The notes: generated by a model not told the origin, from the sequence alone. Positions 18,057 to 27,377 are shown, counted from the stretch's first letter. The stretch: DNA of 64,000 bases from Paracoccus sp. IB05 (GCF_016405985.1 NZ_JAEFCF010000010.1:1-64000); one strand, 5' to 3'. Numbers and translations are program-made.

Positions 18057-19289
18057 ATGGCTGAAGGTATAGCGGCACGGGCAGCGGCAGTTGCCGCGCT
18101 GAATGCGGTGCTGGGCGAGGGGAAGATGCTCGCCGGGCTCACCGAACCGGATCTCGCGCCGCAGGACCGCGCCCGTGCGGGTCGCCTGACCGATGAAGTG
18201 CTGCGCCGGCTGGCCCCCGCCGACCACATCCTCGCGCCAAAGCTGCGCAAATCGCCGCCGCTCGCTTTGATGAATATCCTCCGGCTCGGCCTGGTGGAAA
18301 TGGCCCTGGGCGCGGCGCCCTATGGTGTGGTGAATGCCTGCGTCGCCATCGCGCAGCAGGACCGCAAAACCCGGCATATGTCCGGCCTCGTCAATGCCGT
18401 GCTGCGCGGGATCGACCCGGCCGCCCTCACAGAGCAGCCGGTGCAAAAACTGCCGCGCTGGCTGCGCCAGCCGCTGGTGCAAAAATGGGGCCGCGATGCG
18501 GTCCATCAGATGGAAACCGTGTTCGCAGCCCCACCGCCGCTCGATCTGACACTGCGCCCGGAAGGCCCGCACCCCGAGGGCGAGATGATGCCGACCGGCA
18601 GCCTGCGCCTTTCCGATCCCGGCCGGATCACCGCCCTTCCCGGCTATGCCGAAGGCAGCTGGTGGGTGCAGGATATGGCCGCCGCAATGCCCGCGCGGCT
18701 TTTGCAGGCGCAGGCCGGAGAGCGGGTGCTCGATCTCTGCGCGGCTCCCGGCGGCAAGACGATGCAACTGGCGGCCACCGGTGCCGAGGTCACGGCGCTT
18801 GATATTTCTCCGGCGCGGCTGCGGCGGGTTGAGGAAAACCTGGCGCGGACCGGCCTGCAGGCGCAGCTGATCGCCGCCGACGCCCTGCATTGGCAGCCGG
18901 ATAGCCTCTTTGATGCGATCCTGCTGGATGCGCCCTGTTCGGCCAGCGGCACCATCCGCCGCCATCCCGACCTGCCCTTCGTCAAGGATGGCAGCGAGAT
19001 CACGGGCCTGGCCGAACTGCAATCGCAGCTGATCGACAGGGCGCTGTCCTGGCTGAAGCCGGGCAGCAGACTCGTATTCGCCACCTGCTCGCTCCTGCCG
19101 GAAGAGGGCGAGCTCCAGCTGGATGCCGTCCTCGCCCGGCATCCCGGGCTGAAAACCACCCGCGTTGATCTTGACGGCATCCATTCCGACTGGTGGACAG
19201 AAAACGGCGGGCTGCGGCTGCGCCCGGATTACCTCGCGTCGCAGGGCGGTATGGACGGATTTTTCATGATGCGCCTCCATCGCCCCTGA
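18057..19289 (+). CDS. rsmB: 16S rRNA (cytosine-C5)-methyltransferase RsmB-like
   Basis: A 410-residue RsmB/NOP-family m5C methyltransferase. The N-terminal NusB-like domain (about residues 1-130) includes NILRLGLVEMALGAAPYGVV and HMSGLVNAVLRGIDP. The Rossmann domain has the SAM motif VLDLCAAPGGKTMQLA. Catalytic cysteine motifs are LDAPCSASGTIRRHPD and FATCSLLPEEGELQ. The start MAEGIAARAAAVAALNAVL at 18057 gives the normal NusB beginning; an upstream in-frame extension overlaps the divergent gene and is unlikely to be coding. Confidence 0.92.
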   Translation: MAEGIAARAAAVAALNAVLGEGKMLAGLTEPDLAPQDRARAGRLTDEVLRRLAPADHILAPKLRKSPPLALMNILRLGLVEMALGAAPYGVVNACVAIAQQDRKTRHMSGLVNAVLRGIDPAALTEQPVQKLPRWLRQPLVQKWGRDAVHQMETVFAAPPPLDLTLRPEGPHPEGEMMPTGSLRLSDPGRITALPGYAEGSWWVQDMAAAMPARLLQAQAGERVLDLCAAPGGKTMQLAATGAEVTALDISPARLRRVEENLARTGLQAQLIAADALHWQPDSLFDAILLDAPCSASGTIRRHPDLPFVKDGSEITGLAELQSQLIDRALSWLKPGSRLVFATCSLLPEEGELQLDAVLARHPGLKTTRVDLDGIHSDWWTENGGLRLRPDYLASQGGMDGFFMMRLHRP

Positions 19290-19629
19290 GGGCCGCAAAT
19301 TTCTGAGCAGGCCGCTGAAAAACTCCTGCCTCGACGCCATTCGGGGAAGGTGTTTCATCAGCACCACTGCATGGGCGGAGGTGGCGCTGCGTGGAGCTGA
19401 GCTGCGCCTTCTGCGACTGCAACAAGACGCGGTCCAGCGATAGTGTCTGTGCCAGCGCCGTGAGATCGAGTCCTGCGCCACGATAGGGCGGATACACCTC
19501 TCGGGCGAGCAGTTCGACCATGTATCGTTGCAGGGTCTGGACTACATCGCCCGGCAGAACGGGTGCGAGCCGTCTGGCGCAGAATTCTGAGGCCATAGGA
19601 GGAGTAAGCGTAGAAGCTCTTGTTTTCAT
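19264..19629 (-). pseudogene. Recombinase/integrase-like N-terminal fragment
   Basis: From the ATG at 19629 the minus strand encodes about 65 residues that look like real protein, with EFCARRLAPVLPGDVVQTLQ, MVELLAREVYPPYRGAGLDL and ALAQTLSLDRVLLQSQKAQL. The rest is composition-poor and runs into the 3' end of rsmB. The PPYRGAGLDLTALA style resembles N-termini of some site-specific recombinase-like proteins in Rhizobiales and Rhodobacterales, but this is a weak memory-based match. I read it as a fragment left by recombination next to the decayed IS. Confidence 0.35.
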
Positions 19630-19879
19630 TGGGGGCCTTCCGATCTTGTGGAAGGCCGCACTACCGGCTGCTGCCGAGAAAGGGGAGGCGTCCAGGTTGC
19701 CGATGATGATGATCAAGTGCCCGATTGCTGCGAGGGCGGTCGAAGTGCTTTTGCACAGGCCATCCGGGCCCTGATGCTGGACCGGCCCAAGAATTCACCG
19801 CGATTTGGTGCTGTTGACCTGACCTACTGCGAGATCACCGATCCGAGCAAGGCAAACCAGACCGTACCACCGATATAAC

Positions 19880-20660
19880 CATTTGTTATCAATACTCTAT
19901 GCTTGCGCATGTTATTCCTTTCCTGCGCAGACTATTGCTTTTCATCGTCAATCAGGCCGATTTCAAGCAATTGAATCGAAATACTTTTTCGATTCTTCGA
20001 ATCTACTATGCAACAAAAGCTGCGCACGCTTTTAGTTTCTTTGGCAGGGTGTTCACGCGGATGATGCACGGCCTGGCGTCCGAGGCCGCCGACGAAAAGA
20101 CCATCATGATCGATGCGACCTGTCTGAAAGCCCATCGCACGGCCTCCAGCCTACGGGTTAAGAAGGGGGTATGAAGGGGGTCCGTGGCCCCGGTGGGGCC
20201 GCATAAGCCCCCGGAATGGGCCGGCTGATCGGACGCACGAAAGGTGGCATGAACACCAGGCTGCATGCCGTTTCCGATGCGCAGGGCCACCCGATCAGTC
20301 TGTTGGTCGCGGCCGGTCTGGTCAGCGACTACAGTGGAGCCGCTGCACAGCTCGCGCAGCTTGCCAAAGGTGGACTGTATGCTCGCCGATCGCGGCTATG
20401 ATGCCGGCTGGTTCAGAGATGCCCTGAAAGACAAAGGGATAAGGGCCTGCATTCCCGGACGGAAGAGCCGTTCGATACGACAAACGCCGCTACAAACGCC
20501 GAAACCGCATCGAGATCATGCTCGGAAGGCTCAAGGATTGGCGGCGCGTGGCCACCAGATACGACAGATGCCCCATCGTCTCCCTCTCTGCCATCGCTCT
20601 GGCTGCGACCGTCCTCTTCTGGCTTTAAGTGTGAATGAGTCTGGAGCCTAAGTAAGAAAT
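19880..20660 (+). mobile_element. Decayed IS5-family (IS427-type) insertion sequence
   Basis: The region contains a broken IS5-type transposase and ends with GTGAATGAGTCTGGAGCCTAA (20631-20651), from memory a terminus shared by IS427-type elements. The first 150 bases (19880-20030) are much more AT-rich than the flanks and hold no recognisable transposase N-terminus, so the left part is replaced or lost. The left boundary is approximate. The 19630-19879 stretch shows nothing clear. Confidence 0.7.
20040..20628 (+). pseudogene. IS5-family transposase, multiply frameshifted
   Basis: Four pieces of one transposase appear in sequence. First MIDATCLKAHRTASSLRVKKG (frame of 20040), then MGRLIGRTKGGMNTRLHAVS with PISLLVAAGLVSDYSGAA (frame of 20216). 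Next LADRGYDAGWFRDALKDKGI and RACIPGRKSR in a third segment, then RYDKRRYKRRNRIEIMLGRL and SLSAIALAATVLFWL ending in TAA at 20626-20628. At least three frame changes are needed, so no functional enzyme is made. About 45 extra bases with a GGCCCC/GGGGCC hairpin sit between pieces one and two. The N-terminal third is missing. Confidence 0.85.
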
Positions 20661-20707
20661 CTGGCCGGAATTTTCAGAAAAATTCCGCGCCCGCCGCTGG
20701 CCGGCGG

Positions 20708-20911
20708 TCAGTCCAGCTCGCGGGCTTCCGACACCAGCATAACCGGAACTCCGCCCCGTACCGGGAAGGCAAGTTTCGCTGATTTCGAGATCAGTTCCTG
20801 CTTCTCACTGTCCCAGATCAGCGCCCCATGCGTGACCGGGCAGATCAGAGCCTCGAGCATCCGCCGGTCGAAAGCGGCCGGTTTCTGGTCTTCGGTCCCG
20901 GTCTCGCTCAT
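20708..20911 (-). CDS. Trm112 family protein
   Basis: A 67-residue UPF0434/Trm112-like protein with [39 protein letters not shown] and a terminal EARELD. Eukaryotic and archaeal Trm112 activates methyltransferases; the bacterial role is not settled. Only one cysteine (LICP) remains of a possible zinc site. The ATG overlaps the stop of the upstream Lon-domain gene (ATGA), and the three genes to 22468 appear to be one operon. Confidence 0.85.
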   Translation of the reverse strand: MSETGTEDQKPAAFDRRMLEALICPVTHGALIWDSEKQELISKSAKLAFPVRGGVPVMLVSEARELD

Positions 20912-21549
20912 TGCAGCACCTCATCGTCATTGCCGCCCCTGAGGGCAAATTCCACCAAAGTCACCAGCGTCTCACGCCGTGTCGTAAGATCCGGGGTTTC
21001 CAGCAGGGCCTGGCGGTCTTCGGGCGACAGCGGCACCAGCATGGAGAGGGAGTTGATCAGAATCTCATCCGGAGCAGCCTCCAGCCCCTTCCAGTCAGCG
21101 GTCAGATCGCGGCCCGCCAGATAGCGCGAGATCAGCGAGAACAGTGCCGGCCGGTCGAGGCCTGTATCCTCTTCGGGACCGCCCAGATCACGCTCAAACG
21201 GTGACCAGTCCACATTGAAACGGCGATAGGGGGTAAAGCCCTCCACCTCATCGCCCATCCGGAACCGGACGAGGCCCGCAAGCGTGATCATATAGCGCCG
21301 GTCATCGGTCTCACCGAGTTGCACCAGACGGCCGGCGCAGCCGATGGTCGAGAGCCGGTCCTCGCCCAGCGGACAGACCATACCGATCAGCCGGTGCGGA
21401 TGTTTCAGGCAATCGTCGATCATCGCGAGATAACGCGGCTCGAAAATATGCAAAGGCAGCCGCGCCCGGGGCAGGAGCAATGCACCGGGCAACGGGAAGA
21501 CCGGGATCATCCCCGGCAGATCCGCCAGCGAAGGCCGCAGCGGAAACAT
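20908..21549 (-). CDS. Lon substrate-binding-domain protein
   Basis: A 213-residue protein consisting of the N-terminal substrate-binding domain of Lon protease without ATPase or protease parts. Diagnostic blocks are [54 protein letters not shown] and LVRFRMGDE. Stand-alone proteins of this type are common in alphaproteobacteria; their role in proteostasis is not well defined. It follows the thioredoxin/TPR gene with a 1-nt gap and overlaps the Trm112 gene by 4 nt. The pairing with a CnoX-like chaperedoxin supports a quality-control theme. Confidence 0.87.
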   Translation of the reverse strand: MFPLRPSLADLPGMIPVFPLPGALLLPRARLPLHIFEPRYLAMIDDCLKHPHRLIGMVCPLGEDRLSTIGCAGRLVQLGETDDRRYMITLAGLVRFRMGDEVEGFTPYRRFNVDWSPFERDLGGPEEDTGLDRPALFSLISRYLAGRDLTADWKGLEAAPDEILINSLSMLVPLSPEDRQALLETPDLTTRRETLVTLVEFALRGGNDDEVLQ

Positions 21550-21550
21550 C

Positions 21551-22468
21551 TCAGACGAAGATCATCGAAGAAAGCCGACGGCGCCCTTTCAGCACAATCG
21601 GGTCCTGCGGCTTCAGCGCGTCGAAAATGGTGAAGAGCTGCGCGCGCGCGGCGCCGTCATTCCATTCGCGGTCGCGCCGGAACAGTTCCAGCAACTGGTC
21701 CACCGCCTCATCGATCTTTCCGCTGGCATTGAGCGCCACGGCAAGATCAAACCGCGCCTGGTGATTGGCCGGGTCCGCATCGACGGCGGCCTGCAACTCG
21801 GCCTCGGGGCCGGCATTGGCAGCCTGCCGCGCCAGTTCCAGCTGCGCGCGGGCAGCCTCGACCTCTTGCGCGCCGGCAATCGCGGCCGGAACGGTCTGCA
21901 AAAGCGCCTCTGCGGCGTCAAAATCGCCGGCGCCGACATGGCTGCGGGCGAGGCCACCAAAGGCCGCCGCATTCTCGGGTTCTTCGCCAAGGATGGCTGC
22001 GAATGTCTCGACCGCATCGGCATAATCGCCGTTTGTCAGCATCTCTTCGGCGGCGGCAAGCGCATCGCCCAGGCCCCCGTCATCACCGCCAAGCGCCACC
22101 AGTTTCTCGACGAATTTCTTGATTTCAGAGCCGGGCAACGCGCCCTGGAAGCCGTCAACCGGCTGGCCCTGCCAGAAGGCATAGACCGTCGGAATCGACT
22201 GCACGCGCAACTGACCGGCGACCATCTGGTTCTGATCCACATCGATCTTGACCAGCCGCACCTTGCCTTTCGCCGCCGTGACCGCAGCCTCCAGCGCCGG
22301 CCCGAGCTGTTTGCAGGGTCCGCACCAGGTCGCCCAGAAATCAACGATCACCGGCACTTCGCGCGAGGCGTCGATCACATCGGCCATGAATGTCGCGTCG
22401 GAACCGTCTTTGATCAGATCGCCAGGCTGGCTGGCGGCGGGCTTTTGTGTCTCATCAAGACCGAGCAT
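21551..22468 (-). CDS. cnoX: CnoX/YbbN-type thioredoxin-TPR protein
   Basis: A 305-residue protein with an N-terminal thioredoxin fold (PVIVDFWATWCGPCKQLGPA, QLRVQSIPTVYAFWQGQPVD) followed by TPR-like helices to the C-terminus (DPANHQARFDLAVALNASG and LLELFRRDREWNDGAARAQL). CnoX holds unfolded proteins under oxidative stress and passes them to GroEL. The full CGPC motif is kept, unlike E. coli CnoX, which lacks it, so redox activity is likely here. It heads a three-gene operon; GAGGA precedes its ATG. Confidence 0.9.
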   Translation of the reverse strand: MLGLDETQKPAASQPGDLIKDGSDATFMADVIDASREVPVIVDFWATWCGPCKQLGPALEAAVTAAKGKVRLVKIDVDQNQMVAGQLRVQSIPTVYAFWQGQPVDGFQGALPGSEIKKFVEKLVALGGDDGGLGDALAAAEEMLTNGDYADAVETFAAILGEEPENAAAFGGLARSHVGAGDFDAAEALLQTVPAAIAGAQEVEAARAQLELARQAANAGPEAELQAAVDADPANHQARFDLAVALNASGKIDEAVDQLLELFRRDREWNDGAARAQLFTIFDALKPQDPIVLKGRRRLSSMIFV

Positions 22469-22563
22469 GCTGTCCTCACTTTCGCGGCTTTGCCCCTATA
22501 TGCGCGCTGATGTCGCAGTCGCCAAGGGGGCGCGCGTCCCCTCCTGCCTGATCGCTCCCCCGA

Positions 22564-23145
22564 TCAGGCGAGCGCAGCACATTCCCCATGTTGCGGGCAA
22601 GTGGTCAGATGGTCATTCACCATCCCCGCCGCCTGCATGAAGGCATAGGTGATCGCCGGGCCGCAGAAATTGAAACCCCGTTTTTTCAGGGCTTTGGACA
22701 TGGCGGTGCTTTCAGGCGTCGAGGCCACGGCCTCCGCCATCGTGCCGAGCCGGTTCTGCAACACCCCGCCGCCGGTGAAAGACCAGAGCCAGGACGAGAA
22801 TCCCTCGGCCGCCTCGATCTCGAGAAAGGCGCGGGCCGAACGGATCGTGCTCTCGATCTTGCCACGATGGCGCACGATGCCGGGGTCCAGAAGCAGGCGC
22901 TCCACCTCATCCGCGCCCCAGGAGGCGATGGTTTCCGGCTGAAAGCCCTGAAAGGCCGCGCGGAAATTTTCGCGTTTTTTCAATATCGTGTACCAGGAGA
23001 GACCGGCCTGAAAGCCTTCGAGGATCAGCATTTCCCACAGCGCGCGCGGGTCGCGTTCAGGCCGGCCCCATTCCTCATCGTGATAGGCGACATAAAGCGG
23101 GTCTGTGCCGCACCAGGGACAGCGTGGCGTGGAATCGGCAGTCAT
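22564..23145 (-). CDS. tag: DNA-3-methyladenine glycosylase I
   Basis: A 193-residue Tag enzyme that excises 3-methyladenine from alkylated DNA. The family zinc and base-recognition residues are in PRCPWCGTDPLYVAYHDEEW near the start and HLTTCPQHGECAAL at the end. Middle blocks are EMLILEGFQAGLSWYTILKK and KKRGFNFCGPAITYAFMQA. Length is standard. It is divergent from the EAL gene. Confidence 0.95.
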   Translation of the reverse strand: MTADSTPRCPWCGTDPLYVAYHDEEWGRPERDPRALWEMLILEGFQAGLSWYTILKKRENFRAAFQGFQPETIASWGADEVERLLLDPGIVRHRGKIESTIRSARAFLEIEAAEGFSSWLWSFTGGGVLQNRLGTMAEAVASTPESTAMSKALKKRGFNFCGPAITYAFMQAAGMVNDHLTTCPQHGECAALA

Positions 23146-23249
23146 ATTGGCCTCCCGGAATAGGCAAAATTTGAAACAAACGCAGAACGTTCAGCCCCGG
23201 TTTACCCATCTTCGCGCAGAGTGTCACCCGAACAATAAGGACAGCGGGG

Positions 23250-24107
23250 ATGAGCATCGAACAGGCGCGGCGCAAGAAATTCGATCTCGACGGCAAGGAA
23301 GCCTCGCCTTTTTCCATCGCCGTTTCCTCGGCAGAACGCGCGGTGCTGCACATGGTGCGCGAGGCATTGCAGCACAAACGGATGCGCCTGGCCTTCCAGC
23401 CCGCCGTCTATGCCGCCGCCCCTGATATTATCGGCTTTTATGAAGGCTATATCCGGCTGCTGGATGAAAAGCAGCTGACGATTCCGGCGCGCGACTTCAT
23501 GTCGGTTGCCGAAACCCGCGAGCTTGGGCGCGAAATCGACGTGGCGGCGCTGCGGCTGGGGCTGATGACGCTGCGGCGCAATCCCGGGGTGCGAATCGCT
23601 GTGAATATGTCGGCGAGATCGGTGGGCTATAAGCCCTGGACGCAGCTTTTGCGCCGCGTGCTTGGGGAATATCCCGGCATCGGCAAAGGGCTGATCCTTG
23701 AGATCAACGAGGCTTCGGCGATGCAGATGCCAGATGTGCTGATCCCCTTCATGGACGAGTTGCGGGGGTACGGCATCACCTTCACCCTGGATGATTTCGG
23801 CGACAGCTTCACCTCGCTGAGCCTGCTTTATGAATTCGGTTTCGACATCGCCAAGCTCGATGGCCGCTTTATCCGCGACTGTCACAGGGATCCGGAAAAC
23901 CAGCCGATCGTGCGCGCAGCCATCGCCATGGCGCAGGAATTTGGCATGTTCCTCGTGGCCGAAGCGGTCGAAAGCAACGATGAAGCGAACTGGCTGCGGG
24001 AACAGGGCGTCGGCTGTCTGCAGGGCTATCTGTTCGGCCGGCCGGAACTCGATCCCGATTTCAGCCTGTATCTCCGCGCGAGGCAAGCGGCGACAACCGC
24101 AGGCTGA
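23250..24107 (+). CDS. EAL-domain protein (c-di-GMP phosphodiesterase-like)
   Basis: A 285-residue stand-alone EAL domain from about residue 45. The EAL signature is EGY (E65). The other metal and catalytic positions are kept: N119 in [10 protein letters not shown]151 in ILEINEAS, D181/D182 in [12 protein letters not shown]202 in [10 protein letters not shown]238 in VAEAVES and Q258 in [10 protein letters not shown]. Hydrolysis of c-di-GMP to pGpG is therefore possible despite the altered signature. No GGDEF, PAS or membrane segment is present, so any signal input would be by interaction. The first 30 residues are charged and not conserved-looking. Confidence 0.85.
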   Translation: MSIEQARRKKFDLDGKEASPFSIAVSSAERAVLHMVREALQHKRMRLAFQPAVYAAAPDIIGFYEGYIRLLDEKQLTIPARDFMSVAETRELGREIDVAALRLGLMTLRRNPGVRIAVNMSARSVGYKPWTQLLRRVLGEYPGIGKGLILEINEASAMQMPDVLIPFMDELRGYGITFTLDDFGDSFTSLSLLYEFGFDIAKLDGRFIRDCHRDPENQPIVRAAIAMAQEFGMFLVAEAVESNDEANWLREQGVGCLQGYLFGRPELDPDFSLYLRARQAATTAG

Positions 24108-24240
24108 GGTCAAAAACTGTCGCGCAATATTCTTGCGTATTTCTTCTGATTGTGTCCCTCTTCGCCAAAGAAGACCCTGCGGGCCGCCCGATCCCCTCGC
24201 GGATCTCTGCCCGACGTTACTGCCTGAGGAGAGGCTTCAG

Positions 24241-25416
24241 ATGACCAATATCGTAATCGTTTCGGCTGCACGGACCGCCGTGGGCTCGTTCAATGGGGCT
24301 TTCGCCAATACACCGGCGCATGAACTGGGAGCGAGTGTGATCGAGGCCGTTATCGCCCGGGCCGGGATCGACAAATCCGAAATCAGCGAGACCATTCTGG
24401 GCCAGGTGCTCACCGCAGGTCAGGGCCAGAACCCGGCCCGTCAGGCCCATATCCTCGCCGGCCTTCCCAAGGAAAGCCCGGCCTGGTCGATCAACCAGGT
24501 CTGCGGTTCGGGCCTGCGCACGGTCGCGCTTGGCGCCCAGCAGATCCAGACCGGCGCGGCCGGGATCGTCATCGCCGGCGGTCAGGAAAGCATGAGCCTT
24601 TCGCCCCATGTCGCGCATCTGCGCGCCGGCACCAAGATGGGCGACATGAAGATGATCGACTCGATGATCAAAGACGGCCTCTGGGATGCATTCAACAACT
24701 ATCACATGGGCCAGACCGCCGAGAATGTAGCCGCTCAATGGCAGATCTCGCGCGAGCAGCAGGATGAATTCGCCGTCGCCAGCCAGAACAAAGCCGAAGC
24801 GGCGCAGAAAGCCGGCAAGTTCAAAGATGAGATCGCGCCCTTCACGGTGAAGACCCGTAAGGGCGATATCCTGGTCGACAGCGATGAATATATCCGCCAC
24901 GGCGCCACGATCGAGGCGATGCAAAAGCTGAAACCCGCCTTCACCAAAGACGGAACCGTGACCGCCGCCAACGCCTCGGGCCTCAATGACGGCGCGGCCG
25001 CCGTCTTGCTGATGACCGAAGAGGAAGCCGCGAAACGCGGGCTGAAAGTGCTCGCGCGGATTGCCTCTCACGCGACGGCTGGTCTTGATCCGTCGATCAT
25101 GGGTGTCGGCCCAATCTATGCCTCGCGCAAAGCGCTGGACAAGGCGGGCTGGAAGGCCGCTGACCTCGACCTCGTTGAGGCGAATGAAGCCTTTGCCGCT
25201 CAGGCCTGCGCGGTGAACAAGGACATGGGCTGGGATCCGGCAAAAGTGAACGTCAATGGCGGCGCGATTGCGATCGGTCACCCGATCGGCGCTTCGGGTG
25301 CGCGGATCCTCAATACGCTGATCTTCGAGATGAACCGGTCGGGTGCGAAGAAAGGCCTCGCTACGCTTTGCATCGGCGGCGGCATGGGTGTCGCGATGTG
25401 CCTTGAGCGCGACTGA
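24241..25416 (+). CDS. phaA: Acetyl-CoA acetyltransferase (beta-ketothiolase)
   Basis: A 391-residue thiolase condensing two acetyl-CoA to acetoacetyl-CoA. The catalytic residues are C88 in [12 protein letters not shown]347 in GHPIGASG and C377 in LCIGGGMG. The ATG at 24241 follows GAGGAGAGG; the frame is open upstream but that part is the EAL gene read out of frame. It is followed by phaB, giving the first two steps of polyhydroxybutyrate synthesis, although a terminator lies between the two genes. No phaC or phasin is in the window. Confidence 0.96.
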   Translation: MTNIVIVSAARTAVGSFNGAFANTPAHELGASVIEAVIARAGIDKSEISETILGQVLTAGQGQNPARQAHILAGLPKESPAWSINQVCGSGLRTVALGAQQIQTGAAGIVIAGGQESMSLSPHVAHLRAGTKMGDMKMIDSMIKDGLWDAFNNYHMGQTAENVAAQWQISREQQDEFAVASQNKAEAAQKAGKFKDEIAPFTVKTRKGDILVDSDEYIRHGATIEAMQKLKPAFTKDGTVTAANASGLNDGAAAVLLMTEEEAAKRGLKVLARIASHATAGLDPSIMGVGPIYASRKALDKAGWKAADLDLVEANEAFAAQACAVNKDMGWDPAKVNVNGGAIAIGHPIGASGARILNTLIFEMNRSGAKKGLATLCIGGGMGVAMCLERD

Positions 25417-25449
25417 CATCAAATATTTGTAATATAGACCTAAATTCAG

Positions 25450-25477
25450 GGGCACCGGCGCGATCCGGTGCCCTTTT
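25450..25477 (+). terminator. Rho-independent terminator between phaA and phaB
   Basis: GGGCACCGG (25450-25458) pairs with CCGGTGCCC (25465-25473), followed by TTTT. It implies that phaA and phaB have separate promoters or are linked only by readthrough. Confidence 0.88.
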
Positions 25478-25519
25478 CCATAGCCGGGCCGCGTTACAAA
25501 CATACGATCCCAATGAAAC

Positions 25520-25536
25520 TTTGCTGCGCAAGCAAA
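25520..25536. promoter_or_regulatory. Candidate PhaR operator upstream of phaB
   Basis: TTTGCT (25520-25525) and AGCAAA (25531-25536) form a perfect inverted repeat around GCGCA, in an otherwise AT-rich promoter region 77 nt before the phaB start. PhaR repressors in Paracoccus and Rhodobacter bind TGC-rich dyads. The assignment is inferred from motif style and gene context. Confidence 0.45.
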
Positions 25537-25612
25537 ATAATTTTTGAAACAATATTGCGCACTGGGTGAACTGCCGCTAACTTCCGGGGAACAGCTTTTC
25601 TGAGGAGGAATC

Positions 25613-26338
25613 ATGTCCAGAGTTGCACTCGTCACCGGCGGTTCTCGCGGCATCGGCGCAGCCATTTCAATCGCGCTGAAAGCGGCCGGCTATAAGGTTG
25701 CCGCCAATTATGCCGGCAATGACGATGCGGCCAAGGCCTTTACTGCGGAAACCGGCATTCCGGCCTATAAATGGTCAGTTGCCGATTATGATGCCTGCGT
25801 TGAAGGCATCAAAAAGGTCGAGGCCGATCTGGGTCCGGTCGATGTGCTGGTGAACAATGCCGGCATTACCCGCGATGCCATGTTCCACAAAATGACTCCC
25901 GGCCAGTGGAAAGAGGTCATCGACACCAACCTGACCGGGTTGTTCAATATGACCCATCCGCTCTGGTCAGGTATGCGGGATCGCAAATTCGGCCGCGTGA
26001 TCAATATCTCTTCCATCAACGGGCAAAAAGGCCAGGCCGGCCAGGCGAATTATTCGGCGGCGAAATCGGGAGATCTCGGCTTTACCAAATCTCTGGCCCA
26101 GGAGGGTGCGCGGGCCGGGATCACGGTAAATGCGATCTGCCCCGGCTATATCGGCACCGAAATGGTGCGCGCTATCGACGAGAAAGTCCTCGCCGAACGC
26201 ATCATCCCGCAAATCCCGGTCGGCCGCCTCGGCGAGCCGGACGAGATCGCGCGCTGCGTGGCCTTCCTTGCCTCGGATGATGCAGGGTTCATCACCGGTT
26301 CGACCATCTCTGCGAATGGTGGCCAGTTCGTCGTCTGA
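25613..26338 (+). CDS. phaB: Acetoacetyl-CoA reductase
   Basis: A 241-residue short-chain dehydrogenase using NADPH to make (R)-3-hydroxybutyryl-CoA. The cofactor motif is VTGGSRGIGAA, the structural motif NNAGITRD, and the catalytic residues are S134, Y147 and K151 (YSAAK). The PhaB-type QKGQAGQANYSAAKSG and CPGYIGTEMV are present. GAGGAGG precedes the ATG. It has its own upstream region between two terminators. Confidence 0.96.
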   Translation: MSRVALVTGGSRGIGAAISIALKAAGYKVAANYAGNDDAAKAFTAETGIPAYKWSVADYDACVEGIKKVEADLGPVDVLVNNAGITRDAMFHKMTPGQWKEVIDTNLTGLFNMTHPLWSGMRDRKFGRVINISSINGQKGQAGQANYSAAKSGDLGFTKSLAQEGARAGITVNAICPGYIGTEMVRAIDEKVLAERIIPQIPVGRLGEPDEIARCVAFLASDDAGFITGSTISANGGQFVV

Positions 26339-26359
26339 CCAATCCCGTTGCGCCACAGG

Positions 26360-26390
26360 AAAGGCCCGCCCCGGCGGGCCTTTCTCTTTC
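26360..26390 (+). terminator. Rho-independent terminator of phaB
   Basis: AAAGGCCCGCC (26360-26370) pairs with GGCGGGCCTTT (26373-26383), followed by a T-rich tail. The central bases form the loop. Confidence 0.88.
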
Positions 26391-26479
26391 TGCGGTGCCA
26401 GATTACAAGGGCGCCGGAGTTTTCAAAGAAAACTCCGGGCCGTTTCCTTACTTAAGGAAACGGGGGCAGGAGAGCTGAA

Positions 26480-27331
26480 ATGTCGCACAATAGGGCTACG
26501 GCCATCGGATTTAGCGCAGTCCTGATGTGGGCTTTGCTGGCCCTTCTGACCATCGGATCAGAGCCCGTGCCGCCCTTCCTGCTCAACGCGATTTGTTTTG
26601 CCATTGGCGGCAGCATCGGGCTGGTCTGGACGGCGCGAAACGGGTTCCATCTGTTAAAGACCATCTCGTGGAAAGTCTATGCGTTTGGAACAATTGGTCT
26701 TTTCGGATATCACTTCCTTTACTTTACAGCCTTCCGCGTTTCACCCACAGCAGAAACCGGGCTGATCGCCTATCTCTGGCCGCTGTTCATCGTCCTTTTT
26801 TCCGGCCTTTTGCCGGGCGAAAAACTGCGCATGCCGCAGCTGCTCGGGGCAGCTGTCGCCTTTTCCGGCGCCGCGCTGATCATCCTTGGCGGTGGCACAG
26901 AAAGCGGTTTCAACACCACCGGCATGATCCTGGCTTTTGGCTGTGCGCTCACCTGGTCGGTCTATTCGGTCATCTCGCGCCGTCTCGGCACTGTGCCAAC
27001 GGAAAGCGTCACCATCTTCTGTCTCGCCTCCGCCGCCTTGTCGCTGATCGCTCATCTTGCGCTGGAGGAGACCCTCTGGCCCACCGGCACTGCCGGCTGG
27101 CTCTCGGTGCTGCTGCTGGGGATTGGGCCGGTCGGCGCGGCGTTCTTCACCTGGGATATCGGCATGAAAAGAGGCGACATCCAGCTTCTGGGTGTCGCCT
27201 CTTATGCTGCCCCTTTGCTGTCAACGCTTGCCCTGATCATCGCGGGCAAAGCCGAAGCCAGCTGGGCCATCCTTGCGGCTGCGATTCTGATCACCGGTGG
27301 TGCGCTGATCGCCTCCCGCAAGGCGTCCTGA
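26480..27331 (+). CDS. EamA-family (DMT) transporter, YddG-like
   Basis: A 283-residue inner-membrane protein with about ten helices in two EamA repeats. The segment PTAETGLIAYLWPLFIVLFS resembles the YddG aromatic amino acid exporter subgroup. Later blocks are FGCALTWSVYSVISRR and GPVGAAFFTWDIGMKRGDI. Export of an amino acid or related metabolite is inferred; substrate is not determined. The ATG follows a GCAGGAGAGC ribosome-binding site. Confidence 0.82.
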   Translation: MSHNRATAIGFSAVLMWALLALLTIGSEPVPPFLLNAICFAIGGSIGLVWTARNGFHLLKTISWKVYAFGTIGLFGYHFLYFTAFRVSPTAETGLIAYLWPLFIVLFSGLLPGEKLRMPQLLGAAVAFSGAALIILGGGTESGFNTTGMILAFGCALTWSVYSVISRRLGTVPTESVTIFCLASAALSLIAHLALEETLWPTGTAGWLSVLLLGIGPVGAAFFTWDIGMKRGDIQLLGVASYAAPLLSTLALIIAGKAEASWAILAAAILITGGALIASRKAS

Positions 27332-27377
27332 TCCTCATATTCCCGGGCGTTTCCGGTCGGGACTCAGGAGAATTCAC

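Noticed and set aside
23830-24240. Long open frame extending phaA upstream by 137 codons
   Set aside because: It overlaps the EAL gene in another frame, and the thiolase N-terminus with a good ribosome-binding site begins at 24241.
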